Both the position numbers and the translations under genes were made by a program. From contig CAIIXF020000012.1 of the NCBI GenBank assembly GCA_903813345.2, positions 4,879,318 to 4,943,317 of the forward strand: DNA of 64,000 bases, given 5' to 3'. This DNA comes from Owenia fusiformis. Its lineage: Eukaryota; Annelida; Polychaeta; Sabellida; Oweniidae. Under the pieces are notes generated by a model. That model was not told the DNA's origin and did not search any database. It saw nothing but the letters and a program-made list of their open reading frames with translations. This document shows positions 1 to 11,105 of the stretch, one piece after another; the stretch's first letter is position 1; each line of letters begins with the position of its first letter.

Positions 1-413
1 ATTGTTTATACCACAGATTATCATGTCCTTGATAACCAAATTCACAGTCTTTGGCTTTTACCTTTGTCTGTAACGAAACTGTCAAAAGTTGCTCCTTCCT
101 GTTGCGTTCTTGTAAGAAACTTGTGACGAACCATTGTGATATTTTTCCTGGGCTCGGAGTAATCATCGAACTTTTGCAAAACTTTGGCATAATCCGTTTT
201 ATCAGCATCCTCATTGAACACAAAACTGTTATAAATCTGTACACAAGGTTCTCCTATACATGCCATAGGAATGTTGATCTGGATTTGTGTTGACTTTTCA
301 GATTTTTCTGGAGCCACCAGAAAAAAATCGAACATCTGCTTGAAGTGTCTCCAATTTTCAGCCAGATTACCAGTCAAAACCATTTGTTTTGGTTTATCCA
401 AGAAGACTGCCAT
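1..413 (-). mobile_element. Ty3/gypsy-type retrotransposon gag fragment, frameshifted, cut by window edge
   Basis: The reading frame starts at an ATG at 413 and runs leftwards. The product has the layout of capsid/gag N-termini from Ty3/gypsy-like elements of invertebrates: a LTGNLAENWRHFKQMF block near residues 13-28, a VLQKFDDYSEPRKN block near 78-91 and RHKF near 96-99. The frame stops at about 42, but similarity to gag continues in another frame (KAKDCEF) up to base 1, so there is one frameshift near base 50. Gag should self-assemble into particles that package element RNA. This copy is broken, and the pol part would lie outside the window. The assignment to the family is good; clade is not determinable. 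Confidence 0.75.
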
Positions 414-500
414 TCTGATTGTACGATTTACTGTCCAATATATATCAGATGGTTGAGTATTAAGTCCGATTTTCCCGATTTATGACACCATATAAAAGTA

Positions 501-1000
501 NNNNNNNNNNNNNNNNNNNNNNNNNNNNNNNNNNNNNNNNNNNNNNNNNNNNNNNNNNNNNNNNNNNNNNNNNNNNNNNNNNNNNNNNNNNNNNNNNNNN
601 NNNNNNNNNNNNNNNNNNNNNNNNNNNNNNNNNNNNNNNNNNNNNNNNNNNNNNNNNNNNNNNNNNNNNNNNNNNNNNNNNNNNNNNNNNNNNNNNNNNN
701 NNNNNNNNNNNNNNNNNNNNNNNNNNNNNNNNNNNNNNNNNNNNNNNNNNNNNNNNNNNNNNNNNNNNNNNNNNNNNNNNNNNNNNNNNNNNNNNNNNNN
801 NNNNNNNNNNNNNNNNNNNNNNNNNNNNNNNNNNNNNNNNNNNNNNNNNNNNNNNNNNNNNNNNNNNNNNNNNNNNNNNNNNNNNNNNNNNNNNNNNNNN
901 NNNNNNNNNNNNNNNNNNNNNNNNNNNNNNNNNNNNNNNNNNNNNNNNNNNNNNNNNNNNNNNNNNNNNNNNNNNNNNNNNNNNNNNNNNNNNNNNNNNN
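501..1000. other. Assembly gap (500 N)
   Basis: Exactly 500 N, probably a fixed-size placeholder. It hides the C-terminal end of the LINE-A ORF2, its 3' UTR and the junction with the gag fragment. Bases 414-500 are unassigned DNA upstream of gag. Confidence 0.99.
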
Positions 1001-4000
1001 AAAGGCTATTGTTTTTTTACCATAGTTTTCAGTTTTTGCTTTAGGAAGGGTAAAGTTTGATTTGCCTCTAGTGTTATATCTATGAAAATCTCCATGGGTT
1101 TTGAAATAATCTGGAAAAATAGTTTTATAATTGTTTATATCATTTTTCCATTTAAAGACAAATTCAGCAATATTGATTTTATATATATCATGTATTTGTA
1201 TGATTCTAAGCTCTTTAAAAAGTGGTTGACTGTGGTCTCTATAGCCACTTTGAGTTGCCAACCTAACAAATCTCTTTTGTATCAAGTGTAACGGATTAAG
1301 GGTTGTGGGATTTGTATTACCCCATATTATGTTACCATATGTAAGGTATGAATGAAACAGGGAGTTGTAGATAGTGATAAAAGTTTTTCTGTCTAAGATG
1401 TGCTTGATCTTAAAAAGAATCCCCAGTGTCCTGGAGAGTTTAACTCTAATCATACTTATGTGATCTTTAAACATTAAATGTTGATCAATGATCAAGCCTA
1501 AAAAATTTGTCACAGGGACTCTTTCTATTTTTTGATCATTAATAAGAATTTGTATGTCATTACCATTGTATATTTTCTTTTTTGAAGAAAATATTATGTA
1601 TTTCGTCTTTTCAACATTAAGTGAAAGTTTATTTGTTTCAAGCCATGCTTGTATTGTTTTAAGTTCTTGATTCAGAGTAGTTTGTAGGTCCACTAATGTT
1701 TTTCCATTGATCAAGATATTTGTGTCATCTGCGAATAGGACAAATAGAAGATCATGTGAGGTCAAATAAATATCATTAATATACAAGATGAAAAACAAAG
1801 GTCCCAAAACTGAACCTTGGGGGACACCACAATGAATAGTTTCAGATTTTGAAATAGATTCGTTAAACTTTGTACTTTGTTTTCGATTTGTGAAGTAACT
1901 AGAGACCCAACCTAAAGCTGGCCCTCTAATACCGTAAAATTCAAGCTTTTGTAATAGTATATTATGATCAATCGTATCAAAGGCCTTGGAAAAATCTAAG
2001 AAAAGACCTATACTAAATTCACCATTATCAATCGACTTCTTAATTCTCTCCACAAACTGTAAAACAGCCATATATGTTGACCTTTTCTCTCTGAAACCAA
2101 ATTGGTTTATATACAGAATTTCAAATTTAGTGATAAAACTGCTCATTCGATTAAACATTAATTTTTCCAAAACTTTAGAGAAAACTGGAAGAACTGAAAT
2201 TGGTCTATAATTGGTAAAGAGATTAATCTGTTCTTTTTTATAAATCGGAGTTACTTTTGCTATTTTTAATTTATCTGGAAAAATTCCCTTTTGAAAAGAT
2301 TTATTAAAGACATGTAGAAGTGGTTTAACAAGCTCATTGTTACATTGTTTCATTATATCAGGTTTAAGATCATCTATTCCTGCTGCTGAATCTTTAAGCT
2401 TTGTCAGTTCTCTTTTAAGTTCTTCACTTACTATAGGGATTAAAAATATACTTGAAGGTTGAGAATTAAGTTTTTTCATGAAGTCAAAAGGAGTTCTATC
2501 TGTTTTAGGTATTTTTGAGGCTAGTTTTAATCCAATGTTAGAGAAAAATAGATTGAACTTGTTAGCAATCTCCTGATTGTCTGTGATTTCTCTGTCATTT
2601 AACAAAAAAGATGCTGCTTTGTTTGATTTATTCTTAGATCGATGAAGTAGCTCATTTATTATTTCCCAGTTGCTTTTGATATTTCCCGCTGCAGCCTCAA
2701 ATTTCTTCCTGTAAAATTGTTTTTCTGCATATTTAACTACTCTTTTTAAAATTCTATCATATATTTTATATGCATCTTTGTTTTTATTGGAAGGGTTTCT
2801 GATATATTTTTTATATAGTTTAGATTTTGTTTTAACAGATGTCACTATTCCTGCCGTTATCCATGGTTTAGAAATATTATTAAATAGTTTAATTGTTCGA
2901 GTTTGTATTGGAAAGGACTTGTTATATAATGATTGGATTTTATCATCAAATGTATTATAGGCTTCATTTGGATCATCTATTGAAGTAACTGATTCCCAAT
3001 TTTCCTGCTGTAATGACGATTTAAAAGATGCTATCGTTTCTCTATTTACCCTTCTGTATGTTATTTGAATTCGTTTTATGCTTGAGAATGCTCTTTTATT
3101 TGTTACATATATTGGGAAATGATCTGAAATGTCATATACGAGAACACCACACAAATCAACCGTATTATCATTTGTAAAAATATTATCTATAAGGGTTGCT
3201 GATGTGCTTGTCACCCGAGTGGCTCTATAAATAACAGGGCTATGATTGTATGATTTAAAAATATTGTAAAAATTTTCAGTGGGTAGATGTTCTTTTGTTT
3301 TAAAAAGGTCAACATTAAAATCACCAGCAACATATGAAACCTTATTTTCTCGAGATATGATAGACATATAGACCTCCAGATCATGATTAAAGTCATCAAT
3401 ATTTACATTAGGTGGTTTATAAATTACAGTAAATAAAACATTTCTTTGATTCTGCATTACTATTTCAACAGTGAGAACATCACAGTTAGGATTATTGAAT
3501 TTTAAGTCCACTCTTGGTTTAATATTCATAGATTTGTGAATATATAAACAAACACCACCTCCTTTACTATTTCGTGATTTAAAGTAACCTTTGTAATTAA
3601 GATAGCTTTCATATTTAGATTCATCTTCTGTATAAAGCCATGTTTCAGATAGTGCAACAACAGAAATTGTTTTGTCAAGGGATTCAAGCATACTATTCAA
3701 TTTCCACTGATTTTTTGACAGGCTTCTAATATTGGAATGCAGTAAAGAAAGTTCAGTACCAGTTTTAGAGTTCATGTTGTTGTTAAATGCTGATATTGTT
3801 TTATATTCACACTTATTTATAAGGTTATTTGTCTCAACATCATATTCAGGCGCATTTTCAGTAGTATGGTTCATATCTAATGGATTAAAGCATTTGTTTT
3901 CAAAATTTGAAATAACATTACATGATGGCACTAATTCGAGTAGTTCATTTTTGTCAATAATACTTGCAAAAGGCAAAAATGACCATGGCACTGACACATA

Positions 4001-4039
4001 ATTTAGATCACCCTGTATCGAGATTGCTAAGTAGGATTT
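1001..4039 (-). CDS. LINE-A ORF2: AP-endonuclease / reverse transcriptase
   Basis: Protein of about 1,000 visible residues, open from 4039 to the gap edge. No clear start ATG lies at its beginning; the first plausible Met is in DMNHTTE near 3874. The N-terminal half is an APE-type endonuclease, with LLHSNIRSL, ALSETWL, a YKPPN block, VAGDFNVDL, and a DNIFT and SDHFPIY region carrying the catalytic Asp-His. The reverse transcriptase follows, with YRPISVLPVFSKVLEKL, FLDFSKAFDTIDH, GVPQGSVLGPLFFILYIND and the active-site box LFADDTN. After it comes the Jockey/CR1-like tail ending in a FHRYNTRGKSNF-type motif just before the gap. Together these nick target DNA and prime reverse transcription on it. 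The stop codon is hidden in the N run. Confidence 0.9.
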
Positions 4040-4853
4040 TCATCATGCAGATCCCCCTAAAAGATACAAATTTGCTCAACATTTCCTTTTTTGGATAAAG
4101 AAAGACCATCTGTCTGGCCTGGAGCTATACAAAGAAAAACTTGCTTCTCCACAAAGGGAGTCTGAATAACGTTTACCTTATTCAGTGGGCATATATTATG
4201 TTCAAACTTAATGAAAAAATAAATGTTACATACCTAATATTTACAGGTTTGAAAAAGTGACATGCGTGAATAGTATGTCTATACATTAATAAAGACAAAA
4301 TGAGTTCGTTGTTACCTATAGGGTAAAATACCTTCATACATTATGTAGATATGATAGGAGCATAAAACAAGAAAGGTTCAATATTTACAACTAATGATTC
4401 CCATTTGGTGACAGACGCCAGGCTGCCGCGTTGACGTTGTCAATCTAGAGTAAACCTTACAGTCTACAACTTATTATAAAAATCATCAATAGTCCAGCGG
4501 TCAGGGCAGCCCCCGGTCGGCCCATGTACCTCCCTAGAGAACTTACCCTTTCCACTGAATAAAATTGTAATTCAAGAGTAAATCTTTACAGCTGAAGTAG
4601 GATGAAGGATGAAGACTACAAGTTGCACATACAAAAGAAAAAAAGAATCAAATGAAAATATGCTCAATAATCAACACGAAACACTGGAGTGCCTTCCCCA
4701 AGGTCGGCACAACAGTGCGGTGTGTGAAATTACTAGTCTACTGTCAATACAAAATGATGAAAACGTATGTATCAAAAAGAGATCAGTACAGCATAAAGTT
4801 AATAAATGGGCAATGCGCGTTTAAAGTTAGCTAATGCCCAACAGAAGAGGTGC
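4040..4853. other. Spacer between LINE-A ORF2 and ORF1
   Basis: No coding similarity was recognised on either strand. Short frames at 4609-4834 on the plus strand look like chance. It may be a true inter-ORF region, a small insertion or a non-reference indel. Confidence 0.5.
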
Positions 4854-6110
4854 TTATTTGCGCATATTAGACTTCTCATTGAGGAGGCCCTGATAAACTT
4901 CGTGAGGGTCTGAGTTGATATCCATCTCTATCCTTCTGTGTTCAAAGCCATTATACGTGCAGAAAATTTTCCCGTTGAAGATCCATGCATCTTTAACAAA
5001 TGATTGTTCTTTCAGGTAGTACAAGCATTTCATGTTCAAAGCTGTTGCATCCTCGTGTATGGCTATTCCGGATCTGGCTAATTTTTTCCTGTTTCTGATC
5101 ATGTTTTGTTTAGCGTCTCTTGTGGTAAATCGAACAATTAGCGCTCTTTTTCGTCCGGGTTTCCTTTGACCTACACGATGTGAAGCATCAATGTCATTTC
5201 GTGAAATATTGACATCAATGCGTTGAGCAACCTCAAGAACGAGATCTCTACAATTTTCACCATCATTTTCCTCCAGTCCAGTTATTTTGACATTGCTCTT
5301 CCGCGAATATTGCTCGTTCCGGTTAGCATATGCTTCAACCTTGGCCATTCGCTCACCTAGAAAAAAGATCTCATCGTTTGCACACTGCAAGTCGGATTCA
5401 AATGTCTCATTTTTCTCCTCGAGTTCTTTAATTGTTTTTTCCGCTTTTGTTAATCTCCTATTATATGCTGCCATTGAATTCGATATTGCGTCAGGTACAA
5501 GTTCTTTTAAAGAAGTGCTGATTTGGTTCATAATAACTGATTCCAAACGTGATTCGATCATGGAGATATTCTCTCCAGCATCCATGATTTGCTGGACTGG
5601 GCTGGGGTATGGTTGCACCGGGGGTTGCACAGCGGGTTGTACACAAAAGCGAGGGTGGGAAGGCGGAGGGAGTGTTCCTTGAATATTATCACCAGATATA
5701 GGAACAGGAGTAGATGATTGTTGTGGTTCAAGGCTTAATGAGTGAAAACTTTCAGACATATTCTCTGTTGCTGGGATTTTGCATTTTTGAGCAATAGATG
5801 GGTCAAATGGCGAGCGTTCTGTAGCGTCCCTTTTTGTCGCTGTTCTAGCTGAGGTATATGTAGTGTTACAAGTAGGAGTAGAAGAGGCAGTACACATGAC
5901 AACACATGAAGTTATTGCCATAGATGTGGTGGGGCAGATAGTAGTTGCATCAGATGATCTGCTAATACTATGACAAATAGTAGCATTATTAGATTGGTCA
6001 GCAGAAGTAAACACAGGGGTTGTCACACTCATTGTTGTGTTTGGCGATTTCAAGCTCACATATGCTGCTTGAACGAATTGAGTAATTGGTTGTTGAGTCA
6101 TGTTTGCCAT
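4854..6110 (-). CDS. LINE-A ORF1: coiled-coil, RRM-like nucleic-acid-binding protein
   Basis: The start chosen is the ATG at 6110 (MANMTQQ); the frame opens a little earlier only with TTG. The product is about 418 residues. The first half is Ser/Thr/Pro-rich and probably unstructured. A Lys/Glu-rich coiled coil follows (KTIKELEEKNETFESDL), leading straight into the NRNEQYSRKSNVKITGLEE motif and a DASHRVG / RALIVRF block. This order is that of L1 ORF1p-like (Transposase_22-like) proteins: trimerising coiled coil, RRM and C-terminal domain. Such proteins coat the element RNA and act as chaperones. No stop interrupts it. Confidence 0.85.
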   Translation of the reverse strand: MANMTQQPITQFVQAAYVSLKSPNTTMSVTTPVFTSADQSNNATICHSISRSSDATTICPTTSMAITSCVVMCTASSTPTCNTTYTSARTATKRDATERSPFDPSIAQKCKIPATENMSESFHSLSLEPQQSSTPVPISGDNIQGTLPPPSHPRFCVQPAVQPPVQPYPSPVQQIMDAGENISMIESRLESVIMNQISTSLKELVPDAISNSMAAYNRRLTKAEKTIKELEEKNETFESDLQCANDEIFFLGERMAKVEAYANRNEQYSRKSNVKITGLEENDGENCRDLVLEVAQRIDVNISRNDIDASHRVGQRKPGRKRALIVRFTTRDAKQNMIRNRKKLARSGIAIHEDATALNMKCLYYLKEQSFVKDAWIFNGKIFCTYNGFEHRRIEMDINSDPHEVYQGLLNEKSNMRK

Positions 6111-6584
6111 TACTAGTAGTCTCTTTGAAATCAAATCTTAAGCTTATTTGAAGCTGCCAAGGCCAGACAGATGTTGGTCAGTATTCGCTTACATAGAAGT
6201 GTGGGCTAATCAGTAATTATTACTAGTTGACAAGATGCCGTAAGTAGCTCATTTATTGATTGGTTGTTGCACATGCAGTTCAAATTGGCTAGGTAATATT
6301 CTTTGTGTTGGTAGAAAAGTTTCTCATATCCAAAAATGTCAAATATTTTTTCTTCAAATTACAATTTGTCAGATGAAAACTGTTTCATAAAATGTACTTA
6401 TCTGCGATGCCCATCTATTCACGAATCCACTCATATGTTTGAATATATCCAACTAGTATGATATATCCTTATTTTTCCTATATAATGAGGAGCAATATAA
6501 TGTGTGTCTCCTGGAAAGATTGACCTTGACCTTCTATCGGTCCCACCAAGTATTTCAGAAGCACTCGATGCCGGATACACATCA
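6111..6584. other. No gene seen
   Basis: Includes the presumed LINE-A 5' UTR (to about 6240) and plain AT-rich sequence. Nothing else recognised. Confidence 0.5.
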
Positions 6585-6735
6585 AACACGTGCTAAAGTT
6601 TAGCACGTGTTTGAGGTTGATCAAACCCGTGCTAAAGTTTAGCACGTGTTTGAGGTTGATCAAACCCGTGCTAGAATTTAGCACAGGTTTGAGGTTCGAT
6701 CAAACCCTGGGCCTCAGATCAAACCCGTGTGTGAA
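6585..6735. repeat. Tandem repeat of a palindromic 46-bp unit
   Basis: About three copies of a unit whose core is a near-perfect palindrome (cgtgctaaagtttagcacg), separated by a gtttgaggttgatcaaac linker that is itself partly palindromic. Later copies diverge. The cccgtgct word recurs at 8210-8300 and, as cacgggt, at 20890-20935 and 21235-21265. Confidence 0.85.
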
Positions 6736-6966
6736 GCTCCAAGTGTTCCGGGCTACCCAAGTATTCCGACTCCTGCCGAAATATTCTGAATTGACCCAAG
6801 TATTCTGGGTTTACTTATTTTAGCAAATACACTAGATATGGTGATTTTTCAATTTCTAATCCAATTTTAGATTTCTACAGAGATGACTGTTGACATTAAG
6901 TTAATCAAATCACTTATAATGTAGCTGTCTCATGCACAAAAGATTTTCCTTTTTTATGTATAACTA

Positions 6967-7830
6967 CACTCCCCTCCATAAGTTTGGCAACCTTAGCTCC
7001 CCCATTGGTCAGCCTCTTTACGTTTGAATTTTTATTTACTTAACCGGCGATGAGATAACTTATAATATTAATGGAAACGTAACTTGACCTTATTTTCAAT
7101 ACCTCCAAAATTTCTCAATTTTTTCCTCAATTAGAATAGGTCGAAAATTGATGATAAATTTAATGAATTTTTGAAAATCGTCATTCCCATGTAATTCAAT
7201 GGGAAATGGAGGGTTCGGGCAAATCAGAAATCAGGATATATTTTCAGTAAAAGATTCAGCAAAAAAAATTTATATAGAAAATTGAATTGTCTAACTTTTT
7301 TGTACACTAAGTGTTTAGTTTATTTGATGAATACTAAAGTTACAGCGCTTCAAAGTCATTTTTGAAAATGATTTTTCGCCTCCTGAGTTATTTCAATGGG
7401 AAAGGTTTTTTGAAAAACTATTTTGACTTTAAAGCCCTATAACTTTGTTGAACCTGAAGAAACATGTCAATTTTTTGTTAAATAAAGTTAACAAATTCAA
7501 TTGCCTGCCTTATTCATATTTTTTGCAAGGACTCGGATGGATGGATATTCTGTCATATGACTTGCGGCAAACCTATCATTTCCCATTGGTTAACATGGGA
7601 ATGTCGATTTTCAAAAATTCATCAAATTTATCATCAATTTTCAACTTATTGTAATTGAGGGAAAAAATTGAGAAAATGTTGAGGTATTGGAAATAAAGTC
7701 AAATTACCTTTCCGTTAATAGTATAAGTATTTTCATGGTAGGTTAAGTAAATAAAAATTCAAAGGTAAAGAGGCTTTTAACACGTAGTTCAATGGGGGAG
7801 CTAAGGTTGCCAAACTTATGGAGGGGAGTG
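6967..7830. mobile_element. Foldback MITE, mariner-type (TA target duplication)
   Basis: 864 bp bounded by TA at 6965-6966 and 7831-7832. The ends are inverted copies beginning cactcccctccataagttt. The inverted similarity continues inwards for roughly 230 bp per arm (to about 7200 and from about 7590), leaving an AT-rich centre. No transposase coding is left. The TA duplication and terminal inverted repeats are those of Tc1/mariner-mobilised non-autonomous elements. Confidence 0.85.
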
Positions 7831-7832
7831 TA

Positions 7833-8690
7833 ACAGGGCACCCATTGAGGAGTGTCAAAACCCCGGGTGTTCGACCTTTGCACCATGGAACACTCCTGAG
7901 CAATAGGATATTTGGACAGAATATATCGATATATGTAGACTGGGTCTCAGTTTCAGGAATACTAAGTATGTCTCAACTTGTTCAGGAAAATTGGCCTTTT
8001 GAAAAAAATGGGTGCATTTCTAATAATGGACAATTTTCGACATTTTCTGGCTCTCTTTCTTCATTGTGTGGCACTTTTAACTTTTGGCACCCTCTCTTGT
8101 GAATTTTAAGATATTATAAAATATGTGAACTCGCAACACTTAGGTTGTCAGAACAGTTGGGCAAGAGACAGAACACTTGGGTAGCCCAGAACAGTTGGGC
8201 TTTCACACCCGTGCTGGAATTTAGTTCGAAGTCCAACCGATAGAGGCGCTCCTAACCCGTGCTACAAATCCAACCAATCAGAGCGCTCTTAACCCGTGCT
8301 ATCTTGCCGAAATATCTTTCTGGAAGTTTTGTACCGTTAGTTTGTAATCAATATAGCCGATCTGAAGGTAAGAAGTTGCTCAAAGTGAACAAGACTAAGC
8401 GAGGGTCAAACAGGGTAATGATTTTTTCTTATAAATTCAGCATAAAACTTGTAATTTTCCCGTAAAGTGAGTATGATGAATTATCGCCCATTGATTTTGA
8501 TTTTCAAAAAATTTCACTGCGTCAGTTAAACCTAAAAAAAAGAAATTAAAATATCATTATGCAAAAATATATGGAAAATATATTCCTATTGTACATAAAT
8601 GACTTTCGTTTATCTTGAATTAGTTCTAGTTTGGCTAATAAAGTGTGTGGCCTCTTATATGTTGATGCTTCTCGAGACCCTATCTACAAG
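7833..8690. other. No gene seen
   Basis: Unassigned DNA with scattered cccgtgct and acagttggg words. The frame at 7818-8102 has no recognisable content. Confidence 0.5.
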
Positions 8691-10575
8691 ACTTACATGT
8701 ATGACTGGCACAATCGTCACCATGTTATCAAGTATTTTTATGGAGACCCTATCTGTTGCAAGACCTATGCCTGGCACAACTGTCACCATGTTATTAAGTA
8801 ATTTTAAGTTTCGCAAGGATCCTGCCATGACCGTGGAAGTGTTATCGTGATAGCCTGGTATAACAGTGACAATGCTATATTATATCGCATGGTCTGTCAT
8901 GACCGTGGTAATGTTAAAGCCTGATATGACCGTGACAATACTATACTATTACTCGAGTCTCTAGCTTACAGCTAGACGTAACTTCATTGATTTCGTATGT
9001 ACTCTAGAAAAGGTGCTACACGCACCTACACGCACCTAGAACTCATTTTTAATAAATTTTATAAATATTTTTAAGAATATTAATCATATTTAGGATGAAG
9101 CGTTGCTTGTCTGGATTTAGATATGTCAAAATTTCATTTCGGAGCTTGACACATGGTGAAATTTTCTCGCTGTAGCTAAAAATGGCTTCCGGTTCTGGAC
9201 GTGAATAAAATTTGAAATTATTCTCGCTTAAAGAAATCAAATATAACAATAGATTCAGACGGGGATGTGAGCTGATGTTCTTCAAATCTATACATAAAGG
9301 TATATTTCATATTATTATGCCATATTTACTGTGCGTGTGACACAATGATTTACAATTTTTATAATACTAAGGCAGCTCAATCTTCCTCCTCAAAGCCGGA
9401 ATATAGAGAAGGCTTTGGACCGAAGTAACTATACTATATTGCAAGGCCTGACATGACCGTGGTAATGTTAAAGCCTGATATGACGGTGACAATGGTTACA
9501 AGGCCTGTCATGACCATCATAATGTTAAAGCCTGATATGACCATGACAATGGTTGCAAGGCCTGTCATGACTGTGGTAATGTTAAAGCACAATATGACCG
9601 TGACAATGGTTATATTAGTGACATTTAGTAGCATGAGAATACTGTAATCGAAAACGTCATCATTTATCTACCTTAAATATGTAAATCTAGGATACTACTA
9701 CTACTTTAACTCATAATTCATTTCCACAAACTATAATTCTAATCTCATTCAAGAACGTGAACATTGTCACAGTTATATCAGGCTTTAACATTACCACGGT
9801 CATGACAGGCCTTGCAATATAATATAGCATTGGCACGGTTATACCAGGCTTTCACGATAACAATACCACGGTCATGGCAGGATCCTTGCGAAACCTAAAA
9901 ACACTTAATAACATGTCGACGGTTGTGCCAGGCATAAGTCTTGCAATAGATAGCATGTGTTTTTATGTTGCACAATGATCCTGCCATGACCGTGGTACTG
10001 TTATCGTGAATGCCTGGTATAACCTTGACAATGTAATATTATATTGCAAGGCCAGTGTCATGACCGTGGTAATGTTAAACCCTGATATGACCGCGACAGT
10101 GCTTTATTATAAATAAGGCCTGATATGACTGTGACAATGTTTCTCGTTCTTGAATGAGATTAGAATTATAGTGTTCGGAAATGAATTATGAGTTAAATGA
10201 TTCTAAAATTTTATGTATCAATGTACGTGAGTACCATGTTCATGTATAGAAGTCTAGATTCACATATTTAAGGTAGTTTATCATTCTATGAAATTTGCAA
10301 TGCTACTAAATGCTATTTAATATAACCATTGTCACAGTCATATTGTGCTTTAACATTACCAAGGTCGTGACAGGCCTTGCAACCATTGCGACTGTCATAT
10401 CAGGCTTAAACATTACCACAGTCATGACAGGCCTTGCAATATAATATAGCATTGTCACGGTTATACCAGGCTTTCACGATAATACCACCATGGCAAGATC
10501 CTTGCGAAACTTAAGAACACTTAATAACATGGTGACAGTTGTGCTAGGCATAAGTCTTGCAATAGATAGCATGTG
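8690..10575. repeat. Cluster of direct and inverted ~30/60-bp repeats
   Basis: Many diverged copies of gcctgatatgaccgtgacaa and catgaccgtggtaatgtt alternate. Blocks lie in plus orientation at about 8750-8960, 9435-9625 and 9985-10140 and inverted at about 9755-9980 and 10320-10575. The sequence flanking them (an attagaattatag segment) is also present in inverted copies near 9700-9760 and 10145-10200, so the blocks were duplicated as larger units. Weak reading frames here are products of the repeat. Confidence 0.85.
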
Positions 10576-10900
10576 TGCTTCTCTGCCATAGTATTTTCAA
10601 AAAGATACATTGTAACATGGCTGAAATTCATTATAAGAGGGCACAGGGTTATTGCACAAAAAAACTAAATAATCTGAAATATCCAAATGTCATTCATGTA
10701 CAATATCAATATACTTTTCCAAATATTATTGCACAATGGTCTCCTGATTTCTTATTTTTGGGGACGGGACCACGGACGGGCTGTCCACAAATTCAAGTAA
10801 AAATGTCAATCAGAATCAGTATTGTCGAGTTCCCTAAGAGATCTCTTGTCTTAACTTACGTCTTAACTTATGTTTAAGCTTATCTCCATAATGTGGAGTT
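10576..10900. other. No gene seen
   Basis: Plain sequence with a 100-codon frame (10575-10877) lacking any recognisable motif or splice context. Confidence 0.4.
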
Positions 10901-10902
10901 GA

Positions 10903-11105
10903 TCAGCCAGCCACCCAGCAAGCCAGCCACCCAGCAAGCCAGCCATCCAGCCACCCAGCAAGCCAGCCATCCAGCCACCCAGCAAGCCAGCCAGCAAGCC
11001 ACTTACTCAGTCACTTAGTAAGTCACTTACTTCCTTAGTCATTATCTCACTCTCAATCAGAAGTTCAGTAACTCATTCACTCTCTCAATCAGTCTCTCTA
11101 TGTGA
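10903..11105. repeat. Simple repeats: ccagccagccacccagcaag array, then cactyactyagt-rich
   Basis: About 100 bp of nested cagccacc/cagcaagc tetramer-based repeats merging into actcagtcactt-type repeats. Replication-slippage product. Confidence 0.9.

Larger units (their letters stand above)
1001..6240 (-). mobile_element. LINE-A: near-complete non-LTR retrotransposon, two ORFs
   Basis: Minus-strand element with an ORF1 (RNA-binding) followed by an ORF2 (endonuclease plus reverse transcriptase), both open over their whole visible length. An unassigned spacer of about 800 bases (4040-4853) separates them, long for a LINE. The left end is lost in the N gap and the right end is only approximate, since no target-site duplication can be defined. 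Intact ORFs suggest a fairly recent copy. APE-type endonuclease plus the RT motifs place it in the Jockey/CR1/Rex-like group; the exact clade needs a tree. Confidence 0.85.

Noticed and set aside
482-1060. Frames running through N (also 52977-53549)
   Set aside because: Artefacts of translating assembly gaps.
9434-9647. Overlapping Met/Val/Thr-rich frames on both strands
   Set aside because: Translations of the short tandem repeat, with no splice or start context.
10575-10877. 100-codon frame as a gene
   Set aside because: No recognisable domain, no splice signals in phase, and flanked by repeats.
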